Source of the DNA: Sporosarcina sp. FSL K6-2383
Lineage (GTDB): Bacteria > Bacillota > Bacilli > Bacillales_A > Planococcaceae
Direction: 5' to 3'
DNA: 64,000 nucleotides
NCBI RefSeq assembly: GCF_038618305.1
Contig: NZ_CP152017.1
Coordinates: 2,147,501-2,211,500 of the forward strand
The first letter of the stretch is position 1. Every line of letters begins with the position of its first letter. Shown piece by piece: positions 35,422-44,094 of the stretch. The notes below the pieces were generated by a model. The model did not search any database. It saw nothing but the letters and a program-made list of their open reading frames with translations, and was not told where the DNA came from. Both the position numbers and the translations under genes were made by a program.

Positions 35422-35859
35422 ATGAATGCATACGATGAGTACATGAAAGGCATCGTAAAACCGATGCGTGAAGAGCTTGCGAGCAACGGTTTTACTGAAT
35501 TGACAACGGCTGAGGACGTTGAAGGAACGATGACAGCACTTGAAGGAACGGCACTTGTCGTTATTAATTCAGTTTGTGGCTGTGCGGCAGGTCTTGCGAG
35601 GCCCGCAGTAAGAGAGGCGATTGTAGAAGCAGAGTACAAGCCTGATCATTTATTAACTGTTTTTGCGGGGCAAGATAAAGAAGCGACCGAAAGAATGCGC
35701 GCGTATTTCCCAGAGGTGCCACCAAGCTCGCCTTCTATCGCATTGTGGAAAGACGGAGCGCTTGCGTACTTTATCCCACGGGAACAGATTGAGAACTTTG
35801 AGATGGAACAAATTAAAGGCCATCTTACAGAAGTAATTGGACAAGTTTGTCAAAAGTGA
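35422..35859 (+). CDS. brxA: Bacilliredoxin (BrxA/BrxB family)
   Basis: A 145-residue thioredoxin-like protein that removes bacillithiol from S-bacillithiolated proteins. The atypical active site CGC is at 52-54 (VCGCAAGLARP), exactly as in YphP/BrxA and YqiW/BrxB. Its position near ypgR and ypiP-ypjP-thyA-dfrA matches yphP (BrxA) of B. subtilis. The start is ATG at 35422 with AAGGGGG upstream; the frame is open 135 bases further but without another good start. The methyltransferase gene overlaps its end. Confidence 0.92.
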   Translation: MNAYDEYMKGIVKPMREELASNGFTELTTAEDVEGTMTALEGTALVVINSVCGCAAGLARPAVREAIVEAEYKPDHLLTVFAGQDKEATERMRAYFPEVPPSSPSIALWKDGALAYFIPREQIENFEMEQIKGHLTEVIGQVCQK

Positions 35860-36635
35860 CTGTCATTATTACAACAGGCGGACGATTTGATGAACAGTCC
35901 GAACAACTTGCGGCACAAGCAGCATCTATTCTAGGATATCCCGTTGTCGAACGGAAGAAGCGGTCAGTTATTCGATTGCAGCAGGACTATGAGTCAGATG
36001 TCATCGTTGCGGGCAAGGATCGCTTCGAATTGTATCGGTTGGGTATGGACGAGCCCTTTTTCTTTCATCCAAATTCAGCTGGTTTTCGATTAAAACGTTT
36101 ACTGAAAGGTGAGTCGGACCCTTTAGTTGAAGTGTCGCAATTGAAACATGGTGATTCTTTTCTCGATTGTACATTGGGGTTAGCTTCGGATAGTATAATT
36201 GCTTCCTCCATTACAGGGGATAATGGTAAGGTTACGGGTGTTGAGGCAGACCCAGCCGTCGCATTTATAACAGGGCGTGGTTTGCGAACATTTTTAACGG
36301 ATTCGACACAACTAGTACAAGCGATGGGGCGAATTGACGTCATCCATTCAGAGGCAGTGAAGTTCTTGCGCGAGCAAGCCGATGCTTCTTGGGATATTGT
36401 CTATATCGATCCCATGTTCCATGCGCCGATTACGGAGTCGTCTAATTTCACTGCGCTGCGGCAAGTTGGTGTCCATAGCCTACTTACACAAGAGTGGATG
36501 GAGCAAGCACAGCGTGTTTGTCGACGGCGAGTTGTTGTTAAAGATCGGTTTGATTCGCCAGTGTTTGAGCAATTTAAACTAGAACAGAAAATTAGACCAA
36601 ATACTAAATTTCATTTTGGTTTTATTGAAAAATAA
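35847..36635 (+). CDS. ypiP: Class I SAM-dependent methyltransferase (RsmJ-like, YpiP)
   Basis: A 262-residue protein with a Rossmann methyltransferase fold: FLDCTLGLASDSIIAS (SAM-binding motif I, about 106-121), VTGVEADPAVAF (motif II) and WDIVYIDPMFHAP (motif IV with a DPxF-type catalytic segment). This resembles RsmJ, the 16S rRNA m2G1516 methyltransferase; whether it modifies rRNA here is inferred. The start is TTG at 35847, overlapping brxA by 13 bases; GTG at 35856, which overlaps the brxA stop, is an equal alternative. Either way it is translationally coupled to brxA. Confidence 0.87.
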   Translation: MSKVTVIITTGGRFDEQSEQLAAQAASILGYPVVERKKRSVIRLQQDYESDVIVAGKDRFELYRLGMDEPFFFHPNSAGFRLKRLLKGESDPLVEVSQLKHGDSFLDCTLGLASDSIIASSITGDNGKVTGVEADPAVAFITGRGLRTFLTDSTQLVQAMGRIDVIHSEAVKFLREQADASWDIVYIDPMFHAPITESSNFTALRQVGVHSLLTQEWMEQAQRVCRRRVVVKDRFDSPVFEQFKLEQKIRPNTKFHFGFIEK

Positions 36636-36677
36636 AAACGCCGTCACATCCTCCAAATCGGGGATGACGGCGTTTTT
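36634..36677. terminator. Bidirectional terminator between ypiP and the 25-codon gene
   Basis: The perfect 13-bp stem AAAAACGCCGTCA / TGACGGCGTTTTT has T-runs on both strands and lies 6 bases before the stop of the small minus-strand gene. Confidence 0.9.
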
Positions 36678-36682
36678 GATTA

Positions 36683-36760
36683 TTAGTGAGTAAAGCTTAA
36701 AGAACTCAAATATAAAATTAATGCGAGCATTCCGATACCAATTAGCAAAGTTATATCCAT
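36683..36760 (-). CDS. 25-residue single-helix membrane peptide
   Basis: ATG at 36760 follows AAAGGAGGG, a near-perfect ribosome-binding site 8 bases upstream. The 25 codons begin MDITLLIGIGMLALILYLSS, a single hydrophobic helix with a short polar tail, and stop at TAA just before a bidirectional terminator. Strong signals on both ends make a real gene likely. It is divergent from ypjP. Small one-helix peptides of this kind often modulate larger membrane proteins, but no partner can be named. Too short for most gene finders. Confidence 0.65.
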   Translation of the reverse strand: MDITLLIGIGMLALILYLSSLSFTH

Positions 36761-36907
36761 CAGTGATACCCTCCTTTAAAAAAACGTACATTTATCTTCA
36801 GTTTTATTGTACAATGAAAGTAACAAAGAAGAAACCTTTTCAATATCATTTCGTCTAATAGATAGTCTACTAGTTTTAAAAATATACACAATTGCGGGTG
36901 ATTGTTG

Positions 36908-37507
36908 ATGAAAAAATGGTTACAGAAAACACTTATTGTCGCGGTTGCATTTTTAACACTTGGCGCAATTTCACCAAACCACCAATTTTGGACAAGCTTA
37001 CAGGATAAAGACCAAACAAAACACGCAGAGCAACCACCGAAAAATGCTGATTATTCAATCGATATAGCAGATGCATTTGTCTATGAACGATCGGAAGAAC
37101 CGGTTGTATCAGCAGAAGAATCTCTCATTGCCACCGCAAAAGAATTAGCATATGTAAAATTCGGATCGAAAATCGGTCCGGTCATTGCTGATGAATTTGA
37201 TGAAATTATTTTCCCGAAAATCGAAGAAGCCATTAACATGACGTTTGCAAGTTCTGGAGACATACATAAGCGTCGATTGGCGATTACTGAAAAACCGGCA
37301 GGCGATTACGCCGAGAAAATTTTCAATATTTACGATTTAGAAAATGCTCAAGATGTCATTCGTTTTCATGTACGAACTGAAAATCGTCCACAAGATGGTT
37401 ATTTCTATAATTTCCATTACCATATTGCCGATGATGGATTTGTAGCTCATCATTCAATCGGAGACATCCAATGGTCAAAAAACACTCCTCCTAAGTGGTT
37501 ATCATAA
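36908..37507 (+). CDS. ypjP: YpjP-like exported protein
   Basis: A 199-residue protein of the YpjP family, uncharacterised in all members. An N-terminal helix (MKKWLQKTLIVAVAFLTLGA) is a signal peptide or membrane anchor. The conserved C-terminal half reads FNIYDLENAQDVIRFHVRTENRPQDG, FYNFHYHIADDGF, HHSIGDI and WSKNTPPKW. Position before thyA-dfrA matches B. subtilis. Start ATG at 36908 with GGGTGA about 8 bases upstream; two TTG codons just before it are alternatives. The terminator stem begins inside its last codons. Confidence 0.87.
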   Translation: MKKWLQKTLIVAVAFLTLGAISPNHQFWTSLQDKDQTKHAEQPPKNADYSIDIADAFVYERSEEPVVSAEESLIATAKELAYVKFGSKIGPVIADEFDEIIFPKIEEAINMTFASSGDIHKRRLAITEKPAGDYAEKIFNIYDLENAQDVIRFHVRTENRPQDGYFYNFHYHIADDGFVAHHSIGDIQWSKNTPPKWLS

Positions 37508-37530
37508 CTAACCACTTAGGAGGTTTTTTT
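37487..37530 (+). terminator. ypjP terminator overlapping the stop codon
   Basis: The perfect 15-bp stem CCTCCTAAGTGGTTA / TAACCACTTAGGAGG is followed by TTTTTTT. Its 5' arm codes the last residues (PPKWL) and the stop lies in the loop. Confidence 0.93.
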
Positions 37531-37588
37531 ATTATCTTCATATGATTTTCTTTGCTATACTAAACACATGTATTAGGAGGGAAGTTTT

Positions 37589-38530
37589 ATGAAACAATAT
37601 ATTGAGCTATGTAAACATGTTCTTGAAACCGGCACAAAAAAAGAAGACCGCACAGGAACTGGAACCGTAAGTGTGTTTGGTTATCAAATGCGCTTCGATT
37701 TGAATGAAGGTTTCCCTTTGATGACAACTAAAAAGACGGCATTTCGCTTAATTTCTTCAGAATTAATATGGTTTTTGAAGGGCGATACGAATGTTAAAGC
37801 ACTAATTGAAGACCGTAATCCAATTTGGGATGAATGGGCGTTTGAGCAGTGGGTGAACAGTGCTGAATATACGGGTCCTGATATGACGGATTTCGGACAT
37901 CGTGCTGCAAAGGACGAACAATTTGCGGAAATTTACAAACTTGAAATGGATGCATTTAAAAAACGTGTTGTAGAAGACGATGATTTCGCAAACAAATACG
38001 CTGATCTTGGGCCAGTTTATGGTAAACAATGGCGTTCTTGGACGACTGGGGACGGCGCAATTGATCAGATTTCGAATTTGATTGAAGGTATTAAAAACAA
38101 TCCTGATTCAAGGCGTCATATTGTCACGGCTTGGAATCCATCAGAAGTAGAGGATATGGCACTACCACCCTGCCATGCGCTTTTCCAATTTTATGTAGCG
38201 GATGGTAAACTATCTTGCCAGCTGTACCAGCGTAGCGCAGATATTTTCTTAGGAGTACCGTTCAATATTGCCTCCTACGCGCTGCTCGTTCATTTGATCG
38301 CTCACGAATGTGGTCTTGGCGTTGGGGAGTTTATTCATACGCTTGGCGACGCACATATTTACACCAACCATATCGATCAGGTCAATGAACAGTTATTACG
38401 TGAGCCGAAAAAATTGCCAACATTGAAGTTGAATATTGGAGATAAATCCATTTTGGAATTAGAAACAACCGATATCGAACTAGAAAATTACGAATTTCAT
38501 CCTAAAATTACAGCACCGAAAGCTATCTAA
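37589..38530 (+). CDS. thyA: Thymidylate synthase
   Basis: Converts dUMP to dTMP with methylene-tetrahydrofolate as carbon donor and reductant. 313 residues: the catalytic cysteine is C195 in [21 protein letters not shown] precedes it, and the nucleotide-binding [17 protein letters not shown] follows. The insert at about 85-137 makes it the long form, as in the Lactobacillus casei enzyme, rather than the 264-residue E. coli form. AGGAGGGAAG precedes ATG. dfrA follows after 16 bases and regenerates its folate product. Confidence 0.97.
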   Translation: MKQYIELCKHVLETGTKKEDRTGTGTVSVFGYQMRFDLNEGFPLMTTKKTAFRLISSELIWFLKGDTNVKALIEDRNPIWDEWAFEQWVNSAEYTGPDMTDFGHRAAKDEQFAEIYKLEMDAFKKRVVEDDDFANKYADLGPVYGKQWRSWTTGDGAIDQISNLIEGIKNNPDSRRHIVTAWNPSEVEDMALPPCHALFQFYVADGKLSCQLYQRSADIFLGVPFNIASYALLVHLIAHECGLGVGEFIHTLGDAHIYTNHIDQVNEQLLREPKKLPTLKLNIGDKSILELETTDIELENYEFHPKITAPKAI

Positions 38531-38546
38531 AAAGGAGCAGGATATT

Positions 38547-39035
38547 ATGATTTCATTACTTGTCGCACATGACCCTGACCGAGTCATTGGTTTAAACAAC
38601 GAACTACCTTGGCATATTCCCGAAGATCTTGCTTATTTCAAAAAGATGTCGATGGGTAAGGCGATGGTCATGGGACGCAAGACATTCGATTCGATTGGGA
38701 GACCATTACCTGGCAGACTTAGTATTATTGTGACGCGTAACGCTACGTACACGGCGCAAGACGCTGTTGTTGTCCATGACATAGAGGAAGCCATTGCGAA
38801 AGGTCAAGCGTTTTCGGGCGAAGTAATGATTATCGGTGGAGCAGAAATTTTCCAAACAACAATGGGCATCGCGGATCGACTATACATTACTGCAATTCAG
38901 AAAAAGTTTGAAGGAGATACTTTTTTCCCACAGTACGGAGCTGAATGGAAACTTATTTCAACATCAGAAGATCACATCACGACAGATGGAATACCGTATT
39001 CATTCCTCGTGTACGAAAGGAATTCTTTGAACTAA
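38547..39035 (+). CDS. dfrA: Dihydrofolate reductase
   Basis: NADPH-dependent reductase of 162 residues that restores tetrahydrofolate after thymidylate synthesis; the trimethoprim target. Family features: VIGLNNELPWHIPEDLAYFK (about 13-32, with the active-site Asp/Glu region), MGRKTFDSIGRPLPGR (43-58) and MIIGGAEIFQ (93-102). AAAAGGAGC precedes ATG. Co-transcribed with thyA, and the acyltransferase start follows its stop by one base. Confidence 0.97.
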   Translation: MISLLVAHDPDRVIGLNNELPWHIPEDLAYFKKMSMGKAMVMGRKTFDSIGRPLPGRLSIIVTRNATYTAQDAVVVHDIEEAIAKGQAFSGEVMIIGGAEIFQTTMGIADRLYITAIQKKFEGDTFFPQYGAEWKLISTSEDHITTDGIPYSFLVYERNSLN

Positions 39036-39036
39036 C

Positions 39037-39768
39037 ATGTTAAAAACAATCCGAACGTTTTCGTATCTTTTTGGCTACTTGCCATTTACGATTCGAAGAC
39101 TGATGAAAGTGAAGAAATTAAGTCGCGAATTAGATCCTGAAGTGAGGGATTTATACGTCGACGAGGTCCCTCGAATATGGGCAACAGGCATTATGAAAAG
39201 AACCGGGAGTACTATTTCAGTTACAGGGACGGAACATTTGCCAGCAGGACCAGTGCTATTGATTAGTAATCATGAAGGGAATTTTGATATTCCTGTTTTG
39301 ATAAGTGCGATTCCAAAACCTTTTGGCTTTATTTCCAAGGTGGAAGTGAAGAAGCTACCGATTATTAATGATTGGATGGACGAGATGAATTGTGTCTTTA
39401 TCGACCGATCTGATAGAAGAAGTGCGATGAATGTACTCGAGGACTCCGTAGGTAAGCTACGTCAAGGCCATACGATTATCATTTTTCCAGAGGGCACGCG
39501 CAGTAAAGGTGCGGGGATTCAAGAGTTTAAGTCAGGCTTTGCAAAGATTGCACAAGATGCTACAGTGCCGATTGTTCCAATTGCATTGCTCGGAACTTCA
39601 GCAATTATGGAGAAAAATAACAATAAAATTCAACCTGCACGTATACAGGTGAATATTTTGCCACCGATTGATGCTGAAACAGTTCAGTTGATGACAAGAA
39701 AGCAACTCGTCGATCATGCAGAAACGAAAATTAGACAGTCAATTGAATTGATGCAACTAGTGCCTTAA
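39037..39768 (+). CDS. ypkP: 1-acyl-sn-glycerol-3-phosphate acyltransferase (PlsC family, YpkP)
   Basis: A 243-residue membrane-associated acyltransferase of phospholipid synthesis. Block I is NHEGNFD (H77/D82 region, the NHx4D charge relay), block II VFIDRSDRRSAM, block III FPEGTRSKG (about 148-156) and block IV IVPIALLGTSAIM. It makes phosphatidic acid from lysophosphatidic acid or a close variant. Starts one base after dfrA, with AAGGAATTC as a modest site, so it is the third gene of a thyA-dfrA-ypkP operon, an order shared with B. subtilis. Confidence 0.92.
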   Translation: MLKTIRTFSYLFGYLPFTIRRLMKVKKLSRELDPEVRDLYVDEVPRIWATGIMKRTGSTISVTGTEHLPAGPVLLISNHEGNFDIPVLISAIPKPFGFISKVEVKKLPIINDWMDEMNCVFIDRSDRRSAMNVLEDSVGKLRQGHTIIIFPEGTRSKGAGIQEFKSGFAKIAQDATVPIVPIALLGTSAIMEKNNNKIQPARIQVNILPPIDAETVQLMTRKQLVDHAETKIRQSIELMQLVP

Positions 39769-39771
39769 TAT

Positions 39772-39801
39772 AAAAAACGTCCTCAAGTATACAAGAGGAC
39801 G
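39772..39801 (-). terminator. yplQ terminator
   Basis: The stem CGTCCTC / GAGGACG has a 10-base loop overlapping the yplQ stop region, followed on the minus strand by TTTTTTAT. Confidence 0.75.
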
Positions 39802-40418
39802 CAGAAATACATGGAAGCACTACCCGCTATCACAAATAGATGCCAAATTGCATGGTTGTACGGAATTTTTCGCCAAGCATAAAAGATGGAGCCGACTGTG
39901 TATAGTAGGCCGCCTGCTACTAGCAGTGAAAAGCCTACAATCGTTAGCTGAACGAATAACGGTTTTATCGCAATCAAAATGAGCCAGCCCATTACAATGT
40001 AAAAGATGAGTGAAACAAACTCAAATCGATGAATGAAAAATACTTTGAACAAAATACCAGCAATCGCTAAACCCCATATGATACCGAATAATGTCCATCC
40101 GAGTGCACCTTTAATGGTGACAAGGAGAAACGGTGTATAGGTCCCCGCAATGAGGATATAAATGGCGGAGTGGTCAAGTATGGAAAAGATGCGCTTAAAT
40201 TTGACAGGCATACTATGGAGCAGTGTACTCATAAGAAATAAGAGTAGCATAGATACACCAAAGACAGTATAGCTGACAATGTGCACCGCCGTCCCGTGCT
40301 GAACACCAACAATGATCAAGAACACAAGTGCAGGTATACTGAGCATAAAGCCAAAACCGTGAGTAATTGCGTTCCACAATTCTTCCCGGAAATTTTTAAA
40401 ATCATATGCAGTGGTCAA
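39783..40418 (-). CDS. yplQ: Hemolysin III / PAQR family membrane protein (YplQ)
   Basis: Seven-helix membrane protein of 211 residues. PAQR landmarks: EELWNAITHGFGF (about 11-23) with the conserved His, TLLHSMP (about 64-70), IFSILDHSAIYILIAGTYTPF with the conserved Asp-His, and NHAIWHLFVIAGS at the end. These His and Asp residues bind zinc in the adiponectin-receptor fold; bacterial members are linked to membrane-lipid homeostasis, while true haemolysis is doubtful. The start is TTG at 40418, seven bases after AAAGGAGGTT. Confidence 0.92.
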   Translation of the reverse strand: MTTAYDFKNFREELWNAITHGFGFMLSIPALVFLIIVGVQHGTAVHIVSYTVFGVSMLLLFLMSTLLHSMPVKFKRIFSILDHSAIYILIAGTYTPFLLVTIKGALGWTLFGIIWGLAIAGILFKVFFIHRFEFVSLIFYIVMGWLILIAIKPLFVQLTIVGFSLLVAGGLLYTVGSIFYAWRKIPYNHAIWHLFVIAGSASMYFCVLLYT

Positions 40419-40489
40419 AAAATAACCTCCTTTATTTTACTATACTAAAATAAATTAAAGATTGCTACTATTAGAGGGGAGCTCGTGTT

Positions 40490-41329
40490 ATGAAAAAAGT
40501 TTATATTGTGACAGATTCAACCGCAGAATTGGAAAAAAGGGATATAGAACAATATGGGATTCATATTGTCCCATTAACGATACTTATTAATGGTGAAACG
40601 TATATCGATGGGATTGATATTCAACCAGATAAATTTGCTGAAATGATGAGGGATACAGTAGAGTTGCCTAAAAGTTCACAGCCTGCAACAGGTGCTTTTA
40701 AAGAGTTGTATGACCGATTAGGTGAGGACGGTAGTGAAATCATCTCCATTCATATGACGGGTGGTATGAGCGGCACAGTAAAGTCTGCACAAGTAGCTGC
40801 CGATATGACCCAGTCAAAAGTGACGGTTATTGATTCGATGTATATTACACATGCCTTAACATTTCAAGTGTTGGAAGCGGCAAAAATGGCCGGGCAAGGA
40901 AAACCAGTTGCAGAAATCGTCGAACGCTTGACTAGTATACGAAAAAAGACAACCCTTTTTGTTGTTGTTGATGTGCTAGACAACCTTGTCAAAGGTGGAC
41001 GAATCGGTAAAGGAAAAGCAATGATTGGCTCGTTACTCAATATTAAACCGATTGCTACGCTACAAGATGGTGTTTATACACCTGTTGCCAAAGCGCGTAG
41101 CCATAAACAAGTGGTTGCCCATTTGTTTAAAGTTTTCAGAGAAGAGACGACTGGTAAAATTGTGCGCGGCGTCGGCATTGCACATGTTAATGGCTTGGCG
41201 ATGGCAGAGCCCCTGAAAAAATTGATTGAAGAATCGGGTGTCAAAGACGTTAAACTGACATTTGCTACACCTGTCATTAGCACACATACTGGTGAAGGCG
41301 CAATTGGTTTTATGTACTACACGGAGTGA
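40490..41329 (+). CDS. DegV family fatty-acid-binding protein (FakB type)
   Basis: A 279-residue DegV-fold protein that binds a fatty acid and presents it to the kinase FakA. Conserved segments: IVTDSTAEL at the N-terminus, PKSSQPATGAF (about 62-72) with the Ser-Thr fatty-acid contact, HMTGGMSGT (about 89-97), VLDNLVKGGRIGKGKAMIGSLLNIKPI, and a final THTGEGAIGF. AGAGGGGAG precedes ATG. It lies divergent to yplQ. FakA is not in the window. Confidence 0.93.
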   Translation: MKKVYIVTDSTAELEKRDIEQYGIHIVPLTILINGETYIDGIDIQPDKFAEMMRDTVELPKSSQPATGAFKELYDRLGEDGSEIISIHMTGGMSGTVKSAQVAADMTQSKVTVIDSMYITHALTFQVLEAAKMAGQGKPVAEIVERLTSIRKKTTLFVVVDVLDNLVKGGRIGKGKAMIGSLLNIKPIATLQDGVYTPVAKARSHKQVVAHLFKVFREETTGKIVRGVGIAHVNGLAMAEPLKKLIEESGVKDVKLTFATPVISTHTGEGAIGFMYYTE

Positions 41330-41369
41330 AATAATTGAATCTTTATAAGAGAAAAGGGGAACAATACTG

Positions 41370-42185
41370 ATGAGAAGAGTGTTCATAATCATGATAGCCT
41401 TCTCGGTGTTTTTGTTAGGTTGCCAACAAAACATCGTATCAGTACCAGATACCTTGTCAAAACGGCAAAACATTGCATTTACAGCATGGGACATTCCAGG
41501 CTATTTCATCCCAAAACGAATTCATGTCGTTGGGTTGGGTGATTCGTTAACGCAAGGTGTTGGGGACGAACGGAAAAAGGAAGGCTATTTTGGCCGAGTG
41601 ACAAGTGAAATGATTGAGTGGCGTGGCGTAAAAGAAATCGATGTCGCCAATTTGGCCAAGCGCGGTCGAAGAAGTGACCAGCTAATTAAACAGCTTGAGG
41701 AGCCAGACATACAATCAGCTGTCAAAAGAGCTGACATGATTTATTTAACGATTGGCGGCAATGATATGATGAAAGTAGTTAAATCCAATCTTTTCAATCT
41801 GCAGATAGAGCCTTTTTATATAGAGCTCGGCAAGTTTGAAAATAGATTGGATGAAGTATTTTCCATCATTCGGGCTTTAAATAATGATGTCATCATTGTC
41901 GTGGCAGGTCTTTACAACCCAACGACACTTGTAACGGATGAAGCAAATGAATTTGTAACAATTATAGACGATTGGAACGAAGCGATTGAAGTTCGTTCAA
42001 CGCTAGACAGTAAATCCTGTTTCGTGCCTGTTATTGATTTATTTGATTCTAACGAAAACATGGTGTACCACACCGATTTCTTTCATCCGAATGCAAAAGG
42101 CTATGATAGAATGGCGGCACGTTATGTTGAACAATTGAAAAAATGTGGTTTGCTAGAACTATCTGATGGGGAAATGGATATGTAG
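41370..42185 (+). CDS. ypmR: SGNH/GDSL-family lipoprotein (YpmR)
   Basis: Probable surface esterase or lipase of 271 residues. A short signal peptide ends in a lipobox (FLLGC, Cys18). SGNH blocks: GLGDSLTQGVG (block I, nucleophile Ser), AKRGRRS (block II region), LTIGGNDMM (block III, Asn) and HTDFFHPNAKGYDRMA (block V, Asp-His). Matches YpmR of B. subtilis in type and neighbourhood. The natural substrate is unknown. Followed 12 bases later by ypmS. Confidence 0.9.
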   Translation: MRRVFIIMIAFSVFLLGCQQNIVSVPDTLSKRQNIAFTAWDIPGYFIPKRIHVVGLGDSLTQGVGDERKKEGYFGRVTSEMIEWRGVKEIDVANLAKRGRRSDQLIKQLEEPDIQSAVKRADMIYLTIGGNDMMKVVKSNLFNLQIEPFYIELGKFENRLDEVFSIIRALNNDVIIVVAGLYNPTTLVTDEANEFVTIIDDWNEAIEVRSTLDSKSCFVPVIDLFDSNENMVYHTDFFHPNAKGYDRMAARYVEQLKKCGLLELSDGEMDM

Positions 42186-42197
42186 GAGCTGAGAAAG

Positions 42198-42773
42198 ATG
42201 AATAAATGGAAAGTAGGCTTTTTTTTACTAGCGGGTCTTGTCGCAGCAGGTATTTCTGCTGTTATTGTACTCGTTAGCAGCTCTAATGAATCCGTACCTT
42301 TTCCAGAAATGAATGCCTTGAACATGACCGACAATGTCTTAACTGTAAACGCAACGAAAGAGAACTTAGAGGGTATCGCTAATACATATATTCGTAAAGC
42401 GATGAAAGGTGAGCCGATTCCGGTAACGATGAAAGTGGATGACGAGGTACTGTTATTCTCGGAAATGACAATGTTCTCGTTAACATTCCCAGTCATTATG
42501 CACTTTGATCCGTTTGTACATGATGATGGTAATTTAATATTGAAGCTTTCGAAGATGGAGATTGGCAAGTTAAACATACTACCTTCTGCCATTTTAAAAG
42601 TATTAAAGGATTCCGTAAAGCTCCCCACTTGGATGAGTGTTCGCCCGAAGGAAGAAGAAATATTTATCAATTTGTCGGAAATCCCTGTTTCAGGTAATTT
42701 ACAAGTGAGGGCAAAAACATTTAACTTGGCAGAAGATGAGATTATTTTAGAAATTATTATTCCGAATGAATGA
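42198..42773 (+). CDS. ypmS: YpmS family membrane-anchored protein
   Basis: A 191-residue protein of the YpmS (DUF2140) family, uncharacterised. One N-terminal helix (about 7-28, VGFFLLAGLVAAGISAVIVLV) anchors an extracellular beta-rich domain. Conserved pieces are NATKENLEGIANTYI, FPVIMHFDPFVHDDGNLILKL and LPTWMSVRPKEEEIFINLSE. The gene is translated just after ypmR, an order shared with B. subtilis, and the two probably act together at the cell surface. Confidence 0.9.
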   Translation: MNKWKVGFFLLAGLVAAGISAVIVLVSSSNESVPFPEMNALNMTDNVLTVNATKENLEGIANTYIRKAMKGEPIPVTMKVDDEVLLFSEMTMFSLTFPVIMHFDPFVHDDGNLILKLSKMEIGKLNILPSAILKVLKDSVKLPTWMSVRPKEEEIFINLSEIPVSGNLQVRAKTFNLAEDEIILEIIIPNE

Positions 42774-42785
42774 GGAGGACTATGA

Positions 42786-43316
42786 ATGACACAGTCAGTC
42801 GCAACATTTGCAGGTGGTTGTTTTTGGTGCATGGTGAAACCATTTCACCGTTATGAAGGCGTTGTGTCTGTTGTTTCAGGCTACACAGGTGGAGATATTG
42901 CTAATCCATCCTACGAGCTCGTTTGTACAAACACAACTGGACATCGAGAAGCGGTTCAAATTACATTTGACGATACAATTATTTCGTATCGTGAGCTTTT
43001 AGATATATTTTGGCGACAAATAGATCCAACTGATAGTGGAGGACAGTTTTTCGACCGTGGAGAGTCATATCAAACGGCAATTTATTATCATACAACCGAA
43101 CAATTGGAGCTGGCGGAGCAATCCAAGTCTGCACTAGAGGTTGAGAATAAATTCGCTAAATCGATTGCGACAGATATCCTTCCAGCTAAGCCATTTTATG
43201 CGGCGGAAGAAGGACATCAAGATTATTACATGAAAAATCCTACTCACTACAACCGTTATGCAACTGGTTCAGGCCGAGAACAATTCAAAATTGACAATTG
43301 GGGTGAAGAAGCATGA
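42786..43316 (+). CDS. msrA: Peptide methionine sulfoxide reductase A
   Basis: Reduces the S-epimer of methionine sulfoxide in proteins; 176 residues. The catalytic cysteine is Cys12 in [11 protein letters not shown], with Cys15 next to it. The [19 protein letters not shown] and [18 protein letters not shown] ([10 protein letters not shown]) segments are conserved. TTTHY-region aromatic residues close the active site. GAGGAC precedes ATG. It overlaps msrB by 4 bases (ATGA). Confidence 0.96.
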   Translation: MTQSVATFAGGCFWCMVKPFHRYEGVVSVVSGYTGGDIANPSYELVCTNTTGHREAVQITFDDTIISYRELLDIFWRQIDPTDSGGQFFDRGESYQTAIYYHTTEQLELAEQSKSALEVENKFAKSIATDILPAKPFYAAEEGHQDYYMKNPTHYNRYATGSGREQFKIDNWGEEA

Positions 43317-43738
43317 AAGAACAGTTGAAAAAGACATTAACGGATATGCAGTATTATGTGACGCAGGAAAGCGGAACAGAACCACCTTTTCGTAATGAAT
43401 TCGATAGTCATTACGAAGAAGGCATTTATGTAGATATTGTATCAGGCAAGCCATTATTTAGCTCGAAGGATAAATATGATGCAGGATGTGGGTGGCCAAG
43501 CTTTACGAAACCAATCGATGCGCCAGAAGTCATTGAACATGTGGATAGTAGTCATGGTATGCGCCGGATAGAGGTGCGCAGTAAAACAGCAGATTCACAT
43601 CTTGGTCATGTATTTCCAGATGGACCGGGCGAAGATGGACTGCGCTATTGTATAAATTCGGCTGCGCTGCGCTTTGTCGCTGTTGACCGTTTTGAAGCAG
43701 AAGGGTACGAAGCCTATACGCAACAATTTCAAGACTAA
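43313..43738 (+). CDS. msrB: Peptide methionine sulfoxide reductase B
   Basis: Reduces the R-epimer of methionine sulfoxide; 141 residues. Motifs are [16 protein letters not shown] (resolving Cys near 60), [11 protein letters not shown] and [11 protein letters not shown] with the catalytic Cys near 115. The two CxxC zinc pairs of E. coli MsrB are absent, as in the B. subtilis enzyme. ATGA overlap with msrA makes the pair translationally coupled. Confidence 0.96.
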   Translation: MKEQLKKTLTDMQYYVTQESGTEPPFRNEFDSHYEEGIYVDIVSGKPLFSSKDKYDAGCGWPSFTKPIDAPEVIEHVDSSHGMRRIEVRSKTADSHLGHVFPDGPGEDGLRYCINSAALRFVAVDRFEAEGYEAYTQQFQD

Positions 43739-43757
43739 AAGTAGGGGGAATGAGTAG

Positions 43758-43985
43758 ATGAATCGATCTTTTTACCGTTTTGTTCTTTCATTCCGCGGTG
43801 GGGTAAAAGGAGATTTAAATGCTCTCTTTGCGGAAAGTATGTTCAATGATTTAAGCTTTCCAAGGGAAGAAAAGTCCTTTGACACATTATCACGCTATAT
43901 CGAAGAAAAGGCGGATTCGCAAATGCCATCCGCCATTTTCGATGAATTATATAGATTGTATGAAGAACGTTTTCCTCAACAATAA
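43758..43985 (+). CDS. YozE family SAM-like small protein
   Basis: A 75-residue protein of the YozE/UPF0346 family: SFYRFVLSFRGG, NDLSFPREEKSFDTLSRYIEEKAD and IFDELYRLYEERF follow the family pattern and fold as a helical SAM-like domain in the known YozE structure. Cellular function unknown. AGGGGGAATG precedes ATG, 19 bases after msrB, so it is probably co-transcribed. Confidence 0.85.
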   Translation: MNRSFYRFVLSFRGGVKGDLNALFAESMFNDLSFPREEKSFDTLSRYIEEKADSQMPSAIFDELYRLYEERFPQQ

Positions 43986-44094
43986 TGAATGATATCATGT
44001 ACATATGATAGAAGAAAAGGTGCCATCTTCTTTGCATAATGGCTTATTTGACGGTATGATGAGAAAAGAAAATTTGAAAGCGAGGTTTTATAAA

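Noticed and set aside
42122..42832. 236-codon minus-strand ORF
   Set aside because: Antisense to ypmS and its flanks; serine-rich composition is typical of a shadow frame.
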